Shown in pieces: positions 1 through 10,086 of a stretch of 64,000 bases of DNA (the first letter of the stretch is position 1; every line of letters begins with the position of its first letter). The stretch lies in the NCBI GenBank assembly GCA_944474755.1, contig OX104113.1, positions 63,322,074 to 63,386,073 on the forward strand, read 5' to 3'. Origin of the DNA: Limnoperna fortunei (lineage: Eukaryota; Mollusca; Bivalvia; Mytilida; Modiolidae). Below the pieces are notes generated by a model. That model had not been told where the DNA came from. It ran no database searches and was given only the letters and a program-made list of their open reading frames with translations. The position numbers were made by a program, and so were the translations under genes.

Positions 1-34
1 AACCGTTTTTAGAAGCGTTCTTCATCATCAAACT

Positions 35-367
35 TTAATCGTACATCTCGATGTCTGAAAGTTCATCAGCTACGATGTCAACTACTTCTCCAAACAGTTC
101 CTGTCTGAGTTCAGCTATAGCCTCCGCTTTCTTATGGGCATAGTCGTAGTACATGTTTCGCATGCCGTCCACGACAGCTATACGTAGACGAAGTGAATAT
201 CTGAACGACTTGTGGTTGTCCTGCTTAGCTTTGTTATATCTCTGTTGAAGAGCATCTAAGGAATAGTTTAGCTGTACAATCTGTTCACAAGCTCTTTTAA
301 AGCGTTTCTCGCTGTCTACCAGTGTAGACCTCTTGTTGCTGCATCTTTGTTGTACTTTGGCTTTCAT
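35..367 (-). CDS. Copy 1: 110-aa protein of histone-stem-loop gene family (reference description)
   Basis: I do not recognise the protein. Residues 1-62 are strongly basic (about +11); residues 63-110 are acidic (about -8), ending in a D/E-rich tail. Two long helices are likely, about residues 18-50 (I30, V31, L33, L37, L40, Y44 on one face) and 53-92 (L59, L61, I63, V65, V66, M69, M72, Y73), suggesting a helical hairpin or coiled coil. Cysteines are at 9 and 27. There is no signal peptide or membrane segment. The ATG (365-367) is the only credible start: an in-frame stop lies seven codons upstream and the -3 base is A. The 3' stem-loop of this copy is cut by the window edge; only its first four bases (plus-strand 1-4) remain. 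The stem-loop and TATA promoter suggest a replication-linked chromatin or embryonic protein, but that is inference. It encodes the consensus protein. Confidence 0.82.
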   Translation of the reverse strand: MKAKVQQRCSNKRSTLVDSEKRFKRACEQIVQLNYSLDALQQRYNKAKQDNHKSFRYSLRLRIAVVDGMRNMYYDYAHKKAEAIAELRQELFGEVVDIVADELSDIEMYD

Positions 368-410
368 AGTGTTGATTTCGATGTGTTAGCACTATTAGAG
401 TTGAAACAAG

Positions 411-445
411 TTCTGAACATCAACGATGACCTGGCTGATTATATA
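411..445 (-). promoter_or_regulatory. Core promoter of copy 1 (representative): TATA box and initiator
   Basis: On the minus strand TATATAAT lies at 445-438 and TTCAGAA at 417-411, with its A at 414. The spacing from the first T of the TATA to that A is 31 bases, the normal TATA-to-start distance. A start at 414 gives a 47-base leader. With cleavage just past the stem-loop the mRNA would be about 430 nt, a histone-mRNA-like size. The TATA is kept in every copy, at 71-78 bases right of the gene's highest coordinate. The start site is predicted, not shown. Confidence 0.65.
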
Positions 446-525
446 CATCCACCTCTCATTTTGACACACCTGAAATTGAGAAAGGATTGTCATAGGAGAG
501 TAATTGAGTTTAAAACACGAGTCCA

Positions 526-604
526 TTGTCAAAACTGTCTCGTGTCGTCAGCTTGTGTTAATTGTCAAACCCCTTTGTTAATTAATCAACGGGTATTTGT
601 CAAA
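526..604 (-). promoter_or_regulatory. Three evenly spaced TTTGACAA motifs upstream of the TATA (copy 1)
   Basis: The minus-strand octamer TTTGACAA occurs at 533-526, 569-562 and 604-597, about 112, 148 and 183 bases upstream of the predicted start. The spacing is 35-36 bases. Most internal units keep all three, copy 42 keeps one and copy 52 keeps two. No factor is assigned. Confidence 0.4.
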
Positions 605-619
605 CAATTAACAATTTGA

Positions 620-1188
620 TTTAATTATTGTTTCAAGGAATACATATTTCACATAAAAAGATCATTATTAAAATTGATAAAACACACGCAATAGATGTTT
701 TTTTAGATATACCCAAAATGCTAGATAAAAATGAAGAAATGCATTTTTTATAAAGCGCAAATTATTAGTGGAATGACCTCATTTTAATAGAAAATGACAA
801 TTGGGTGGATTTGGAACCAAAAAAGCATGAGAAAACAATTTTGTTCAAATGTTGACCAAATACTCTGATTTACGTAATTATACAATGACCGACCTAAATT
901 TTAATTTTCCTGTACTTTATTCGCATGTAGTACTTTAAGGACGTCGAATCAACCAGAAAATTATGCAATATGTGCGAATTTATATAATTAAGATTTACGA
1001 TACTGTTGATAATCTATAATTTAAAAATGAAACCAAAAAGCGAAATTGTGGAATTCTAATTAAAATTTGTTGAAGATTTGATTTTTCTTACAAATACTAT
1101 TCTTGTAAATTATTTTTTTCCGTGGAACACTAAATTATATAAGAGGAGTAAAATGGCACTCGTTGGAGAATTTTTAACAACAATATAG
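620..1188. other. AT-rich intergenic linker (representative, between copies 1 and 2)
   Basis: No gene is seen. Every unit has an equivalent stretch of about 500-770 bp. It holds the distal promoter of the gene on its left and the sequence past the 3' processing site of the gene on its right. A minus-strand AATAAA (plus-strand TTTATT at 916-921) lies about 290 bases past the stem-loop in each unit and could act as a fallback polyadenylation signal. Homopolymer lengths, indels and point changes concentrate here. A plus-strand reading looks faintly protein-like but is broken by stops in nearly all units. Confidence 0.7.
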
Positions 1189-1190
1189 AT

Positions 1191-1199
1191 TCTTTTTGA
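1191..1199 (-). promoter_or_regulatory. Histone downstream element-like site (representative, copy 2)
   Basis: The minus strand reads TCAAAAAGA, 11 bases after the stem-loop. Invertebrate histone genes carry a purine-rich CAAGAAAGA-like element here that pairs with U7 snRNA. It is present in essentially all units; copy 26 has TCGAAAAGA and copy 51 has TCCAAAAAGA. Confidence 0.75.
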
Positions 1200-1210
1200 A
1201 AAATGTGTGT

Positions 1211-1226
1211 GGCTCTGAAAAGAACC
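1211..1226 (-). promoter_or_regulatory. Histone-type mRNA 3' stem-loop (representative, copy 2)
   Basis: The minus strand reads GGTTCTTTTCAGAGCC: a 6-bp stem (G-C, G-C, U-G, U-A, C-G, U-A) with a UUUC loop. It fits the metazoan replication-dependent histone consensus GGYYYTTHTHARRRCC and differs from the common animal GGCTCTTTTCAGAGCC at one stem base. The 5' flank is A-rich (AAAAAC) and the 3' flank is ACACACA, as binding by SLBP and cleavage after about five bases would require. It starts 30 bases after the stop codon. The same 16 bases sit 31-46 bases left of the gene's lowest coordinate in every full-length copy from 2 to 52, pseudogenes included. Copies 4 and 21 have the UUUA variant. 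Confidence 0.93.
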
Positions 1227-1256
1227 GTTTTTAGAAGCGTTCTTCATCATCAAACT

Positions 1257-1589
1257 TTAATCGTACATCTCGATGTCTGAAAGTTCATCAGCTACGATGT
1301 CAACTACTTCTCCAAACAGTTCCTGTCTGAGTTCAGCTATAGCCTCCGCTTTCTTATGGGCATAGTCGTAGTACATGTTTCGCATGCCGTCCACGACAGC
1401 TATACGTAGACGAAGTGAATATCTGAACGACTTGTGGTTGTCCTGCTTAGCTTTGTTATATCTCTGTTGAAGAGCATCTAAGGAATAGTTTAGCTGTACA
1501 ATCTGTTCACAAGCTCTTTTAAAGCGTTTCTCGCTGTCTACCAGTGTAGACCTCTTGTTGCTGCATCTTTGTTGTACTTTGGCTTTCAT
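1257..1589 (-). CDS. Copy 2: 110-aa stem-loop-gene protein, consensus
   Basis: Identical to the consensus protein. This is the first copy with its whole 3' end in view: the stem-loop is at 1211-1226 and the downstream element at 1191-1199. The linker to its right lacks 16 bp (2159-2180 region), giving a 1,222-bp unit. Confidence 0.83.
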   Translation of the reverse strand: MKAKVQQRCSNKRSTLVDSEKRFKRACEQIVQLNYSLDALQQRYNKAKQDNHKSFRYSLRLRIAVVDGMRNMYYDYAHKKAEAIAELRQELFGEVVDIVADELSDIEMYD

Positions 1590-2478
1590 TGTGTTGATTT
1601 CGATGTGTTAGCACTATTAGAGTTGAAACAAGTTCTGAACATCAACGATGACCTGGCTGATTATATACATCCACCTCTCATTTTGACACACCTGAAATTG
1701 AGAAAGGATTGTCATAGGAGAGTAATTGAGTTTAAAACACGAGTCCATTGTCAAAACTGTCTCGTGTCGTCAGCTTGTGTTAATTGTCAAACCCCTTTGT
1801 TAATTAATCAACGGGTATTTGTCAAACAATTAACAATTTGATTTAATTATTGTTTCAAGGAATACATATTTCACAAAAAAAGATCATTATTAAAATTGAT
1901 AAAACACACGCAATAGATGTTTTTTTAGATATACCCAAAATGCTAGATAAAAAAGAAGAAATGCATTTTTTATAAAGCGCAAATTATTAGTGGAATGACC
2001 TCATTTTAATAGAAAATGACAATTGGGTGGATTTGGAACCAAAAAAGCATGAGAAAACAATTTTGTTCAAATGTTGACCAAATACTCTGATTTACGTAAT
2101 TATACAATGACCGACCTAAATTTTAATTTTCCTGTACTTTATTCGCATGTAGTACTTTAAGGACGTCGAATCAACAAGAAAATTATGCAATATGTGCGAA
2201 TTTATATAATTAAGATTTACGATACTGTTGATAATCTATAATTTAAAAATGAAACCAAAAAGCGAAATTGTGGAATTCTAATTAAAATTTGTTGAAGATT
2301 TGATTTTTCTTACAAATACTATTCTTGTAAATTATTTTTTTCCGTGGAACACTAAATTATATAAGTGGAGTAAAATGGCACTCGTTGGAGAATTTTTAAC
2401 AACAATATAGATTCTTTTTGAAAAATGTGTGTGGCTCTGAAAAGAACCGTTTTTAGAAGCGTTCTTCATCATCAAACT

Positions 2479-2811
2479 TTAATCGTACATCTCGATGTCT
2501 GAAAGTTCATCAGCTACGATGTCAACTACTTCTCCAAACAGTTCCTGTCTGAGTTCAGCTATAGCCTCCGCTTTCTTATGGGCATAGTCGTAGTACATGT
2601 TTCGCATGCCGTCCACGACAGCTATACGTAGACGAAGTGAATATCTGAACGACTTGTGGTTGTCCTGCTTAGCTTTGTTATATCTCTGTTGAAGAGCATC
2701 TAAGGAATAGTTTAGCTGTACAATCTGTTCACAAGCTCTTTTAAAGCGTTTCTCGCTGTCTACCAGTGTAGACCTCTTGTTGCTGCATCTTTGTTGTACT
2801 TTGGCTTTCAT
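2479..2811 (-). CDS. Copy 3: 110-aa stem-loop-gene protein, consensus
   Basis: Consensus protein with the stem-loop at 2433-2448. The linker upstream of this gene (to its right) contains a 194-bp internal tandem duplication, making the unit 1,432 bp. Confidence 0.83.
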   Translation of the reverse strand: MKAKVQQRCSNKRSTLVDSEKRFKRACEQIVQLNYSLDALQQRYNKAKQDNHKSFRYSLRLRIAVVDGMRNMYYDYAHKKAEAIAELRQELFGEVVDIVADELSDIEMYD

Positions 2812-3352
2812 TGTGTTGATTTCGATGTGTTAGCACTATTAGAGTTGAAACAAGTTCTGAACATCAACGATGACCTGGCTGATTATATACATCCACCTCT
2901 CATTTTGACACACCTGAAATTGAGAAAGGATTGTCATAGGAGAGTAATTGAGTTTAAAACACGAGTCCATTGTCAAAACTGTCTCGTGTCGTCAGCTTGT
3001 GTTAATTGTCAAACCCCTTTGTTAATTAATCAACAGGTATTTGTCAAACAATTAACAATTTGATTTAATTATTGTTTCAAGGAATACATATTTCACATAA
3101 AAAGATCATTATTAAAATTGATAAAACACACGCAATAGATGTTTTTTTAGATATACCCAAAATGCTAGATAAAAATGAAGAAATGCATTTTTTATAAAGC
3201 GCAAATTATTAGTGGAATGACCTCATTTTAATAGAAAATGACAATTGGGTGGATTTGGAACCAAAAAAGCATGAGAAAACAATTTTGTTCAAATGTTGAC
3301 CAAATACTCTGATTTACGTAATTATACAATGACCGACCTAAATTTTAATTTT

Positions 3353-3740
3353 CCTGTACTTTATTCGCATGTAGTACTTTAAGGACGTCGAATTTTAAGG
3401 ACCTTTTGACAACAAGAAAATTATGCAATATGTGCGAATTTATATAATTAAGATTTACGATACTGTTGATAATCTATAATTTAAAAATGAAACCAAAAAG
3501 CGAAATTGTGGAATTCTAATTAAAATTTGTTGAAGATTTGATTTTTCCTGTACTTTATTCGCATGTAGTAGTTTAAGGACGTGGAATTTTAAGGACCTTT
3601 TGACAACAAGAAAATTATGCAATATGTGCGAATTTATATAATTAAGATTTACGATACTGTTGATAATCTATAATTTAAAAATGAAACCAAAAAGCGAAAT
3701 TGTGGAATTCTAATTAAAATTTGTTGAAGATTTGATTTTT
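3353..3740. repeat. 194-bp internal tandem duplication in linker of copy 3
   Basis: The halves 3353-3546 and 3547-3740 both begin CCTGTACTTTATTCGC. The joint uses a short TTTTTCCT match at the two ends. The second half carries small changes (GTAGTAG, GTGGAATT). Confidence 0.9.
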
Positions 3741-3864
3741 CCTACAAATACTATTCTTGTAAATTATATTTTTCCGTGGAACACTAAATTATATAAGAGG
3801 AGTAAAATGGCACTCGTTGGAGAATTTTTAACAACAATATAGATTCTTTTTGAAAAATGTGTGT

Positions 3865-3880
3865 GGCTCTTAAAAGAACC
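3865..3880 (-). promoter_or_regulatory. Variant stem-loop with UUUA loop (copy 4)
   Basis: The minus strand reads GGTTCTTTTAAGAGCC. The loop's fourth base changes from C to A, which the histone consensus allows, while the stem is unchanged. The variant is shared only with copy 21. Confidence 0.88.
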
Positions 3881-3910
3881 GTTTAAAGAAGTGTTCTTCA
3901 TCATCAAAAG

Positions 3911-4243
3911 TTAATCGTACATCTCGATGTCTGAAGGTTCATCAGCTACGATGTCAACTACTTCTCCAAACAGTTCCTGTCTGAGTTCAGCTATAGCCTC
4001 CGCTTTCTTATGGGCATAGTCGTAGTACATGTTTCGCATGCCGTCCACGACAGCTATACGTAGACGAAGTGAATATCTGAACGACTTGTGGTTGTCCTGC
4101 TTAGCTTTGTTATATCTCTGTTGAAGAGCATCTAAGGAATAGTTTAGCTGTACAATCTGTTCACAAGCTCTTTTAAAGCGTTTCTCGCTGTCTACCAGTG
4201 TAGACCTCTTGTTGCTGCATCTTTGTTGTACTTTGGCTTTCAT
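3911..4243 (-). CDS. Copy 4: 110-aa stem-loop-gene protein, L103P
   Basis: One replacement, L103P, in the acidic tail. Its stem-loop (3865-3880) has the rarer UUUA loop instead of UUUC, and the bases between stop and stem also differ (GTTTAAAGAAGTG on the plus strand). The left part of this unit matches copy 21 up to 4090. Confidence 0.82.
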   Translation of the reverse strand: MKAKVQQRCSNKRSTLVDSEKRFKRACEQIVQLNYSLDALQQRYNKAKQDNHKSFRYSLRLRIAVVDGMRNMYYDYAHKKAEAIAELRQELFGEVVDIVADEPSDIEMYD

Positions 4244-5148
4244 TGTGTTGATTTCGATGTGTTAGCACTATTGGAGTTGAAACAAGTTCTGAACATCAAC
4301 GATGACCTGGCTGATTATATACATGCACCTCTCATTTTGACACACCTGAAATTGAGAAAGGATTGTCATAGGAGAGTAATTGAATTTAAAACACGAGTCC
4401 ATTGTCAAAACTGTCTCGTGTCGTCAGCTTGTGTTTATTGTCAAACCCCTTTGTTAATTAATCAACGGGTATTTGTCAAACAATTAACAATTTGATTTAA
4501 TTATTGTTTCAAGGAATACATATTTCACATAAAAAGATCATTATTAAAATAGATAAAACACACGCAATAGATGTTTTTTAGATATACCGAAAATGCTAGA
4601 TAAAAAAGAAGAAATGCATTTTTTAAAAAGCGCAAATTATTAGTGGAATGACCTCATTTTAATAGAAAATGACAATTGGGTGGATTTGAAACCAAAAACG
4701 CACGAGAAAACAATTTTGTTCAAATGTTGACCAAATACTCTGATTTACGTAATTATACAATGACCGACCTAAATTTTAATTTTCCTGTACTTTATTCGCA
4801 TGTAGTACTTTAGGGACGTCGAATTTTAAGGACCTTTTGACAACAAGAAAATTATGCAATATGTGCGAATTTATATAATTAAGATTTACGATACTGTTGA
4901 TAATCTATAATTTAAAAATGAAACCAAAAAGCGAAATTGTGGAATTCTAATTAAAATTTGTTGAAGATTTGATTTTTCTTACAAATACTATTCTTGTAAA
5001 TTATTTTTTTCCGTGGAACACTAAATTATATAAGAGGAGTAAAATGGCACTCGTTGGAGAATTTTTACCAAACAATATAGATTCTTTTTGAAAAATGTGT
5101 GTGGCTCTGAAAAGAACCGTTTTTAGAAGCGTTCTTCATCATCAAACT

Positions 5149-5481
5149 TTAATCGTACATCTCGATGTCTGAAAGTTCATCAGCTACGATGTCAACTACT
5201 TCTCCAAACAGTTCCTGTCTGAGTTCAGCTATAGCCTCCGCTTTCTTATGGGCATAGTCGTAGTACATGTTTCGCATGCCGTCCACGACAGCTATACGTA
5301 GACGAAGTGAATATCTGAACGACTTGTGATTGTCGTGCTTAGCTTTGTTATATCTCTGTTGAAGAGCATCTAAGGAATAGTTTAGCTGTACAATCTGTTC
5401 ACAAGCTCTTTTAAAGCGTTTCTCGCTGTCTACCAGTGTAGACCTCTTGTTGCTGCATCTTTGTTGTACTTTGGCTTTCAT
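5149..5481 (-). CDS. Copy 5: 110-aa stem-loop-gene protein, Q49H
   Basis: Q49H is shared only with copies 8 and 21. Stem-loop at 5103-5118. Copy 8 is its duplicate, 3,700 bp to the right. Confidence 0.82.
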   Translation of the reverse strand: MKAKVQQRCSNKRSTLVDSEKRFKRACEQIVQLNYSLDALQQRYNKAKHDNHKSFRYSLRLRIAVVDGMRNMYYDYAHKKAEAIAELRQELFGEVVDIVADELSDIEMYD

Positions 5482-6386
5482 TGTGTTGATTTCGATGTGT
5501 TAGCACTATTGGAGTTGAAACAAGTTCTGAACATCAACGTTGACCTGGCTGATTATATACATGCACCTCTCATTTTGACACACCTGAAATTGAGAAAGGA
5601 TTGTCATAGGAGAGTAATTGAGTTTAAAACACGAGTCCATTGTCAAAACTGTCTCGTGTCGTCAGCTTGTGTTAATTGTCAAACCCCTTTGTTAATTAAT
5701 CAACGGGTATTTGTCAAACAATTAACAATTTGATTTAATTATTGTTTCAAGGAATACATATTTCACATAAAAAGATCATTATTAAAATAGATAAAACACA
5801 CGCAATAGATGTTTTTTTAGATATACCGAAAATGCTAGATAAAAAAGAAGAAATGCATTTGATATAAAGCGCAAATTATTAGTGGAATGACCTCATTTTA
5901 ATAGAAAATGACAATTGGGTGGATTTGAAACCAAAAACGCATGGGAAAACAATTTTGTTCAAATGTTGACCAAATACTCTGATTTACGTAATTATACAAT
6001 GACCGACCTAAATTTTAATTTTTCTGTACTTTATTCGCATGTAGAACTTTAAGGAAGTCGAATTTTAAGGACCTTTTGACAACAAGAAAATTATGCAATA
6101 TGTGCGAATTTATATAATTAAGATTTACGATACTGTTGATAATCTATAATTTAAAAATGAAACCAAAAAGCGAAATTGTGGAATTCTAATTAAAATTTGT
6201 TGAAGATTTGATTTTTCTTACAAATACTATTCTTGTAAATTATTTTTTTCCGTGGAACACTAAATTATATAAGAGTAGTAAAATGGCACTCGTTGGAGAA
6301 TTTTTAACAACAATATAGATTCTTTTTGAAAAATGTGTGTGGCTCTGAAAAGAACCGTTTTTAGAAGCGTTCTTCATCATCAAACT

Positions 6387-6707
6387 TTAATCGTACATCT
6401 CGATGTCTGAAAGTTCATCAGCTACGATGTCAACTACTTCTCCAAACAGTTCCTGTCTGAGTTCAGCTATAGCCTCCGCTTTCTTATGGGCATAGTCGTA
6501 GTACATGTTTCGCATGCCGTCCACGACAGCTATACGTAGACGAAGTGAATATCTGAACGACTTGTGATTGTCCTGCTTAGTTTGTTATATCTCTGTTGAA
6601 GAGCATCTAAGGAATAGTTTTGCTGTACAAGCTCTTTTAAAGCGTTTCTCGCTGTCTACCACTGTAGACCTCTTGTTGCTGCATCTTTGTTGTACTTTGG
6701 CTTTCAT
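6387..6707 (-). pseudogene. Copy 6: frameshifted pseudogene of the 110-aa gene
   Basis: In transcription order an 11-bp deletion follows codon 27 (plus-strand side near 6629), then a 1-bp deletion near 6580. The net loss is 12 bp, but the region between is out of frame and reaches a stop after about 40 residues. The stem-loop (6341-6356) and the promoter are intact, so it may still be transcribed. Duplicated as copy 9. Confidence 0.85.
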
Positions 6708-7610
6708 TGTGTTGATTTCGATGTGTTAGCACTATTGGAGTTGAAACAAGTTCTGAACATCAACGATGACCTGGCTGATTATATACATCCACCTCTCATT
6801 TTGACACACCTGAAATTGAGAAAGGATTGTCATAGGAGAGTAATTGAATTTAAAACACGAGTCCATTGTCAAAACTGTCTCGTGTCGTCAGCTTGTGTTA
6901 ATTGTCAAACCCCTTTGTTAATTAATCAACGGGTATTTGTCAAACAATTAACAATTTGATTTAATTATTGTTTCAAGGAATACATATTTCACATAAAAAG
7001 ATCATTATTAAAATAGATAAAACACACGCAATAGATGTTTTTTAGATATACCGAAAATGCTTGATAAAAAAGAAGAAATGCATTTTTTATAAAGCGCAAA
7101 TTATTAGTGGAATGACCTCATTTTAATAGAAAATGACAATTGGGTGGATTTGAAACCAAAAACGCATGAGAAAACAATTTTGATCAAATGTTGACCAAAT
7201 ACTCTGATTTACGTAATTATACAATGACCGACCTAAATTTTAATTTTCCTGTACTTTATTCGCATGTAGTACTTTAAGGACGTCGAATTTTAAGGACCTT
7301 TTGACAACAAGAAAATTATGCAATATGTGCGAATTTATATAATTAAGATTAACGATACTGTTGATAATCTATAATTTAAAAATGAAACCAAAAAGCGAAA
7401 TTGTGGAATTCTAATTAAAATTTGTTGAAGATTTGATTTTTCTTACAAATACTATTCTTGTAAATTATTTTTTTCCGTGGAACACTAATTATATAAGAGG
7501 AGTAAAATGGCACTCGTTGGAGAATTTTTAACAACAATATAGATTCTTTTTGAAAAATGTGTGTGGCTCTGAAAAGAACCGTTTTAAGAAGCGTTCATCA
7601 TCATCAAACT

Positions 7611-7943
7611 TTAATCGTACATCTCGATGTCTGAAAGTTCATCAGCTACGATGTCAACTACTTCTCCAAACAGTTCCTGTCTGAGTTCAGCTATAGCCTC
7701 CGCTTTCTTATGGGCATAGTCGTAGTACATGTTTCGCATGCCGTCCACGACGGCTATACGTAGACGAAGTGAATATCTGAACGACATGTGATTGTCCTGC
7801 TTAGCTTTGTTATATCTCTGTTGAAGAGCATCTAAGGAATAGTTTAGCTGTACAATCTGTTCACAAGCTCTTTTGAAGCGTTTCTCGCTGTCTACCAGTG
7901 GAGACCTCTTGTTGCTGCATCTTTGTTGTACTTTGGCTTTCAT
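7611..7943 (-). CDS. Copy 7: 110-aa stem-loop-gene protein, T15P and K53M
   Basis: Two replacements (T15P, K53M) and two private synonymous changes (F23 TTC, A64 GCC), all shared with copy 10. Stem-loop at 7565-7580. This copy lies across the joint of the 3,700-bp tandem duplication. Confidence 0.8.
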   Translation of the reverse strand: MKAKVQQRCSNKRSPLVDSEKRFKRACEQIVQLNYSLDALQQRYNKAKQDNHMSFRYSLRLRIAVVDGMRNMYYDYAHKKAEAIAELRQELFGEVVDIVADELSDIEMYD

Positions 7944-8848
7944 TGTGTTGATTTCGATGTGTTAGCACTATTGGAGTTGAAACAAGTTCTGAACATCAAC
8001 GATGACCTGGCTGATTATATACATGCACCTCTCATTTTGACACACCTGAAATTGAGAAAGGATTGTCATAGGAGAGTAATTGAATTTAAAACACGAGTCC
8101 ATTGTCAAAACTGTCTCGTGTCGTCAGCTTGTGTTTATTGTCAAACCCCTTTGTTAATTAATCAACGGGTATTTGTCAAACAATTAACAATTTGATTTAA
8201 TTATTGTTTCAAGGAATACATATTTCACATAAAAAGATCATTATTAAAATAGATAAAACACACGCAATAGATGTTTTTTAGATATACCGAAAATGCTAGA
8301 TAAAAAAGAAGAAATGCATTTTTTAAAAAGCGCAAATTATTAGTGGAATGACCTCATTTTAATAGAAAATGACAATTGGGTGGATTTGAAACCAAAAACG
8401 CACGAGAAAACAATTTTGTTCAAATGTTGACCAAATACTCTGATTTACGTAATTATACAATGACCGACCTAAATTTTAATTTTCCTGTACTTTATTCGCA
8501 TGTAGTACTTTAGGGACGTCGAATTTTAAGGACCTTTTGACAACAAGAAAATTATGCAATATGTGCGAATTTATATAATTAAGATTTACGATACTGTTGA
8601 TAATCTATAATTTAAAAATGAAACCAAAAAGCGAAATTGTGGAATTCTAATTAAAATTTGTTGAAGATTTGATTTTTCTTACAAATACTATTCTTGTAAA
8701 TTATTTTTTTCCGTGGAACACTAAATTATATAAGAGGAGTAAAATGGCACTCGTTGGAGAATTTTTACCAAACAATATAGATTCTTTTTGAAAAATGTGT
8801 GTGGCTCTGAAAAGAACCGTTTTTAGAAGCGTTCTTCATCATCAAACT

Positions 8849-9181
8849 TTAATCGTACATCTCGATGTCTGAAAGTTCATCAGCTACGATGTCAACTACT
8901 TCTCCAAACAGTTCCTGTCTGAGTTCAGCTATAGCCTCCGCTTTCTTATGGGCATAGTCGTAGTACATGTTTCGCATGCCGTCCACGACAGCTATACGTA
9001 GACGAAGTGAATATCTGAACGACTTGTGATTGTCGTGCTTAGCTTTGTTATATCTCTGTTGAAGAGCATCTAAGGAATAGTTTAGCTGTACAATCTGTTC
9101 ACAAGCTCTTTTAAAGCGTTTCTCGCTGTCTACCAGTGTAGACCTCTTGTTGCTGCATCTTTGTTGTACTTTGGCTTTCAT
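8849..9181 (-). CDS. Copy 8: 110-aa stem-loop-gene protein, Q49H
   Basis: Duplicate of copy 5, with the same Q49H. Stem-loop at 8803-8818. A base difference from the first copy lies upstream of the gene at 9353 (G versus C at 5653). Confidence 0.82.
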   Translation of the reverse strand: MKAKVQQRCSNKRSTLVDSEKRFKRACEQIVQLNYSLDALQQRYNKAKHDNHKSFRYSLRLRIAVVDGMRNMYYDYAHKKAEAIAELRQELFGEVVDIVADELSDIEMYD

Positions 9182-10086
9182 TGTGTTGATTTCGATGTGT
9201 TAGCACTATTGGAGTTGAAACAAGTTCTGAACATCAACGTTGACCTGGCTGATTATATACATGCACCTCTCATTTTGACACACCTGAAATTGAGAAAGGA
9301 TTGTCATAGGAGAGTAATTGAGTTTAAAACACGAGTCCATTGTCAAAACTGTGTCGTGTCGTCAGCTTGTGTTAATTGTCAAACCCCTTTGTTAATTAAT
9401 CAACGGGTATTTGTCAAACAATTAACAATTTGATTTAATTATTGTTTCAAGGAATACATATTTCACATAAAAAGATCATTATTAAAATAGATAAAACACA
9501 CGCAATAGATGTTTTTTTAGATATACCGAAAATGCTAGATAAAAAAGAAGAAATGCATTTGATATAAAGCGCAAATTATTAGTGGAATGACCTCATTTTA
9601 ATAGAAAATGACAATTGGGTGGATTTGAAACCAAAAACGCATGGGAAAACAATTTTGTTCAAATGTTGACCAAATACTCTGATTTACGTAATTATACAAT
9701 GACCGACCTAAATTTTAATTTTTCTGTACTTTATTCGCATGTAGAACTTTAAGGAAGTCGAATTTTAAGGACCTTTTGACAACAAGAAAATTATGCAATA
9801 TGTGCGAATTTATATAATTAAGATTTACGATACTGTTGATAATCTATAATTTAAAAATGAAACCAAAAAGCGAAATTGTGGAATTCTAATTAAAATTTGT
9901 TGAAGATTTGATTTTTCTTACAAATACTATTCTTGTAAATTATTTTTTTCCGTGGAACACTAAATTATATAAGAGTAGTAAAATGGCACTCGTTGGAGAA
10001 TTTTTAACAACAATATAGATTCTTTTTGAAAAATGTGTGTGGCTCTGAAAAGAACCGTTTTTAGAAGCGTTCTTCATCATCAAACT

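Larger units (their letters stand above)
1..4090. repeat. Long-range duplicated block, left copy (pairs with 21180-25269)
   Basis: This block covers copies 1-3 and part of copy 4 and matches 21180-25269 with only a handful of differences noticed (for example near 954, 2215, 2366 and 22533). Identity breaks at 4091 (G) versus 25270 (A). The left end lies outside the window. Confidence 0.9.
4202..7901. repeat. 3,700-bp three-unit tandem duplication, first copy
   Basis: Contains most of units 4-6 and ends inside copy 7. It matches 7902-11601 base for base except at 5653 (C) versus 9353 (G), the only difference I noticed. This makes it one of the youngest events in the array. Confidence 0.9.

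Noticed and set aside
35..367. A divergent core or linker histone
   Set aside because: No H3/H4 or H2A/H2B motif, no winged-helix signature and an acidic C-terminus. The stem-loop alone does not make it a histone, though a very diverged histone fold is not excluded.
347..619. Plus-strand open frame of about 90 codons, recurring in nearly every unit with Cys/His-rich spacing
   Set aside because: It has no ATG (it begins at TTG), overlaps the minus-strand gene's start, leader, TATA and upstream motifs, is broken in several copies (10, 11, 29, 37, 42, 48), and its changes are mostly replacements. It is best seen as a shadow of conserved promoter DNA.
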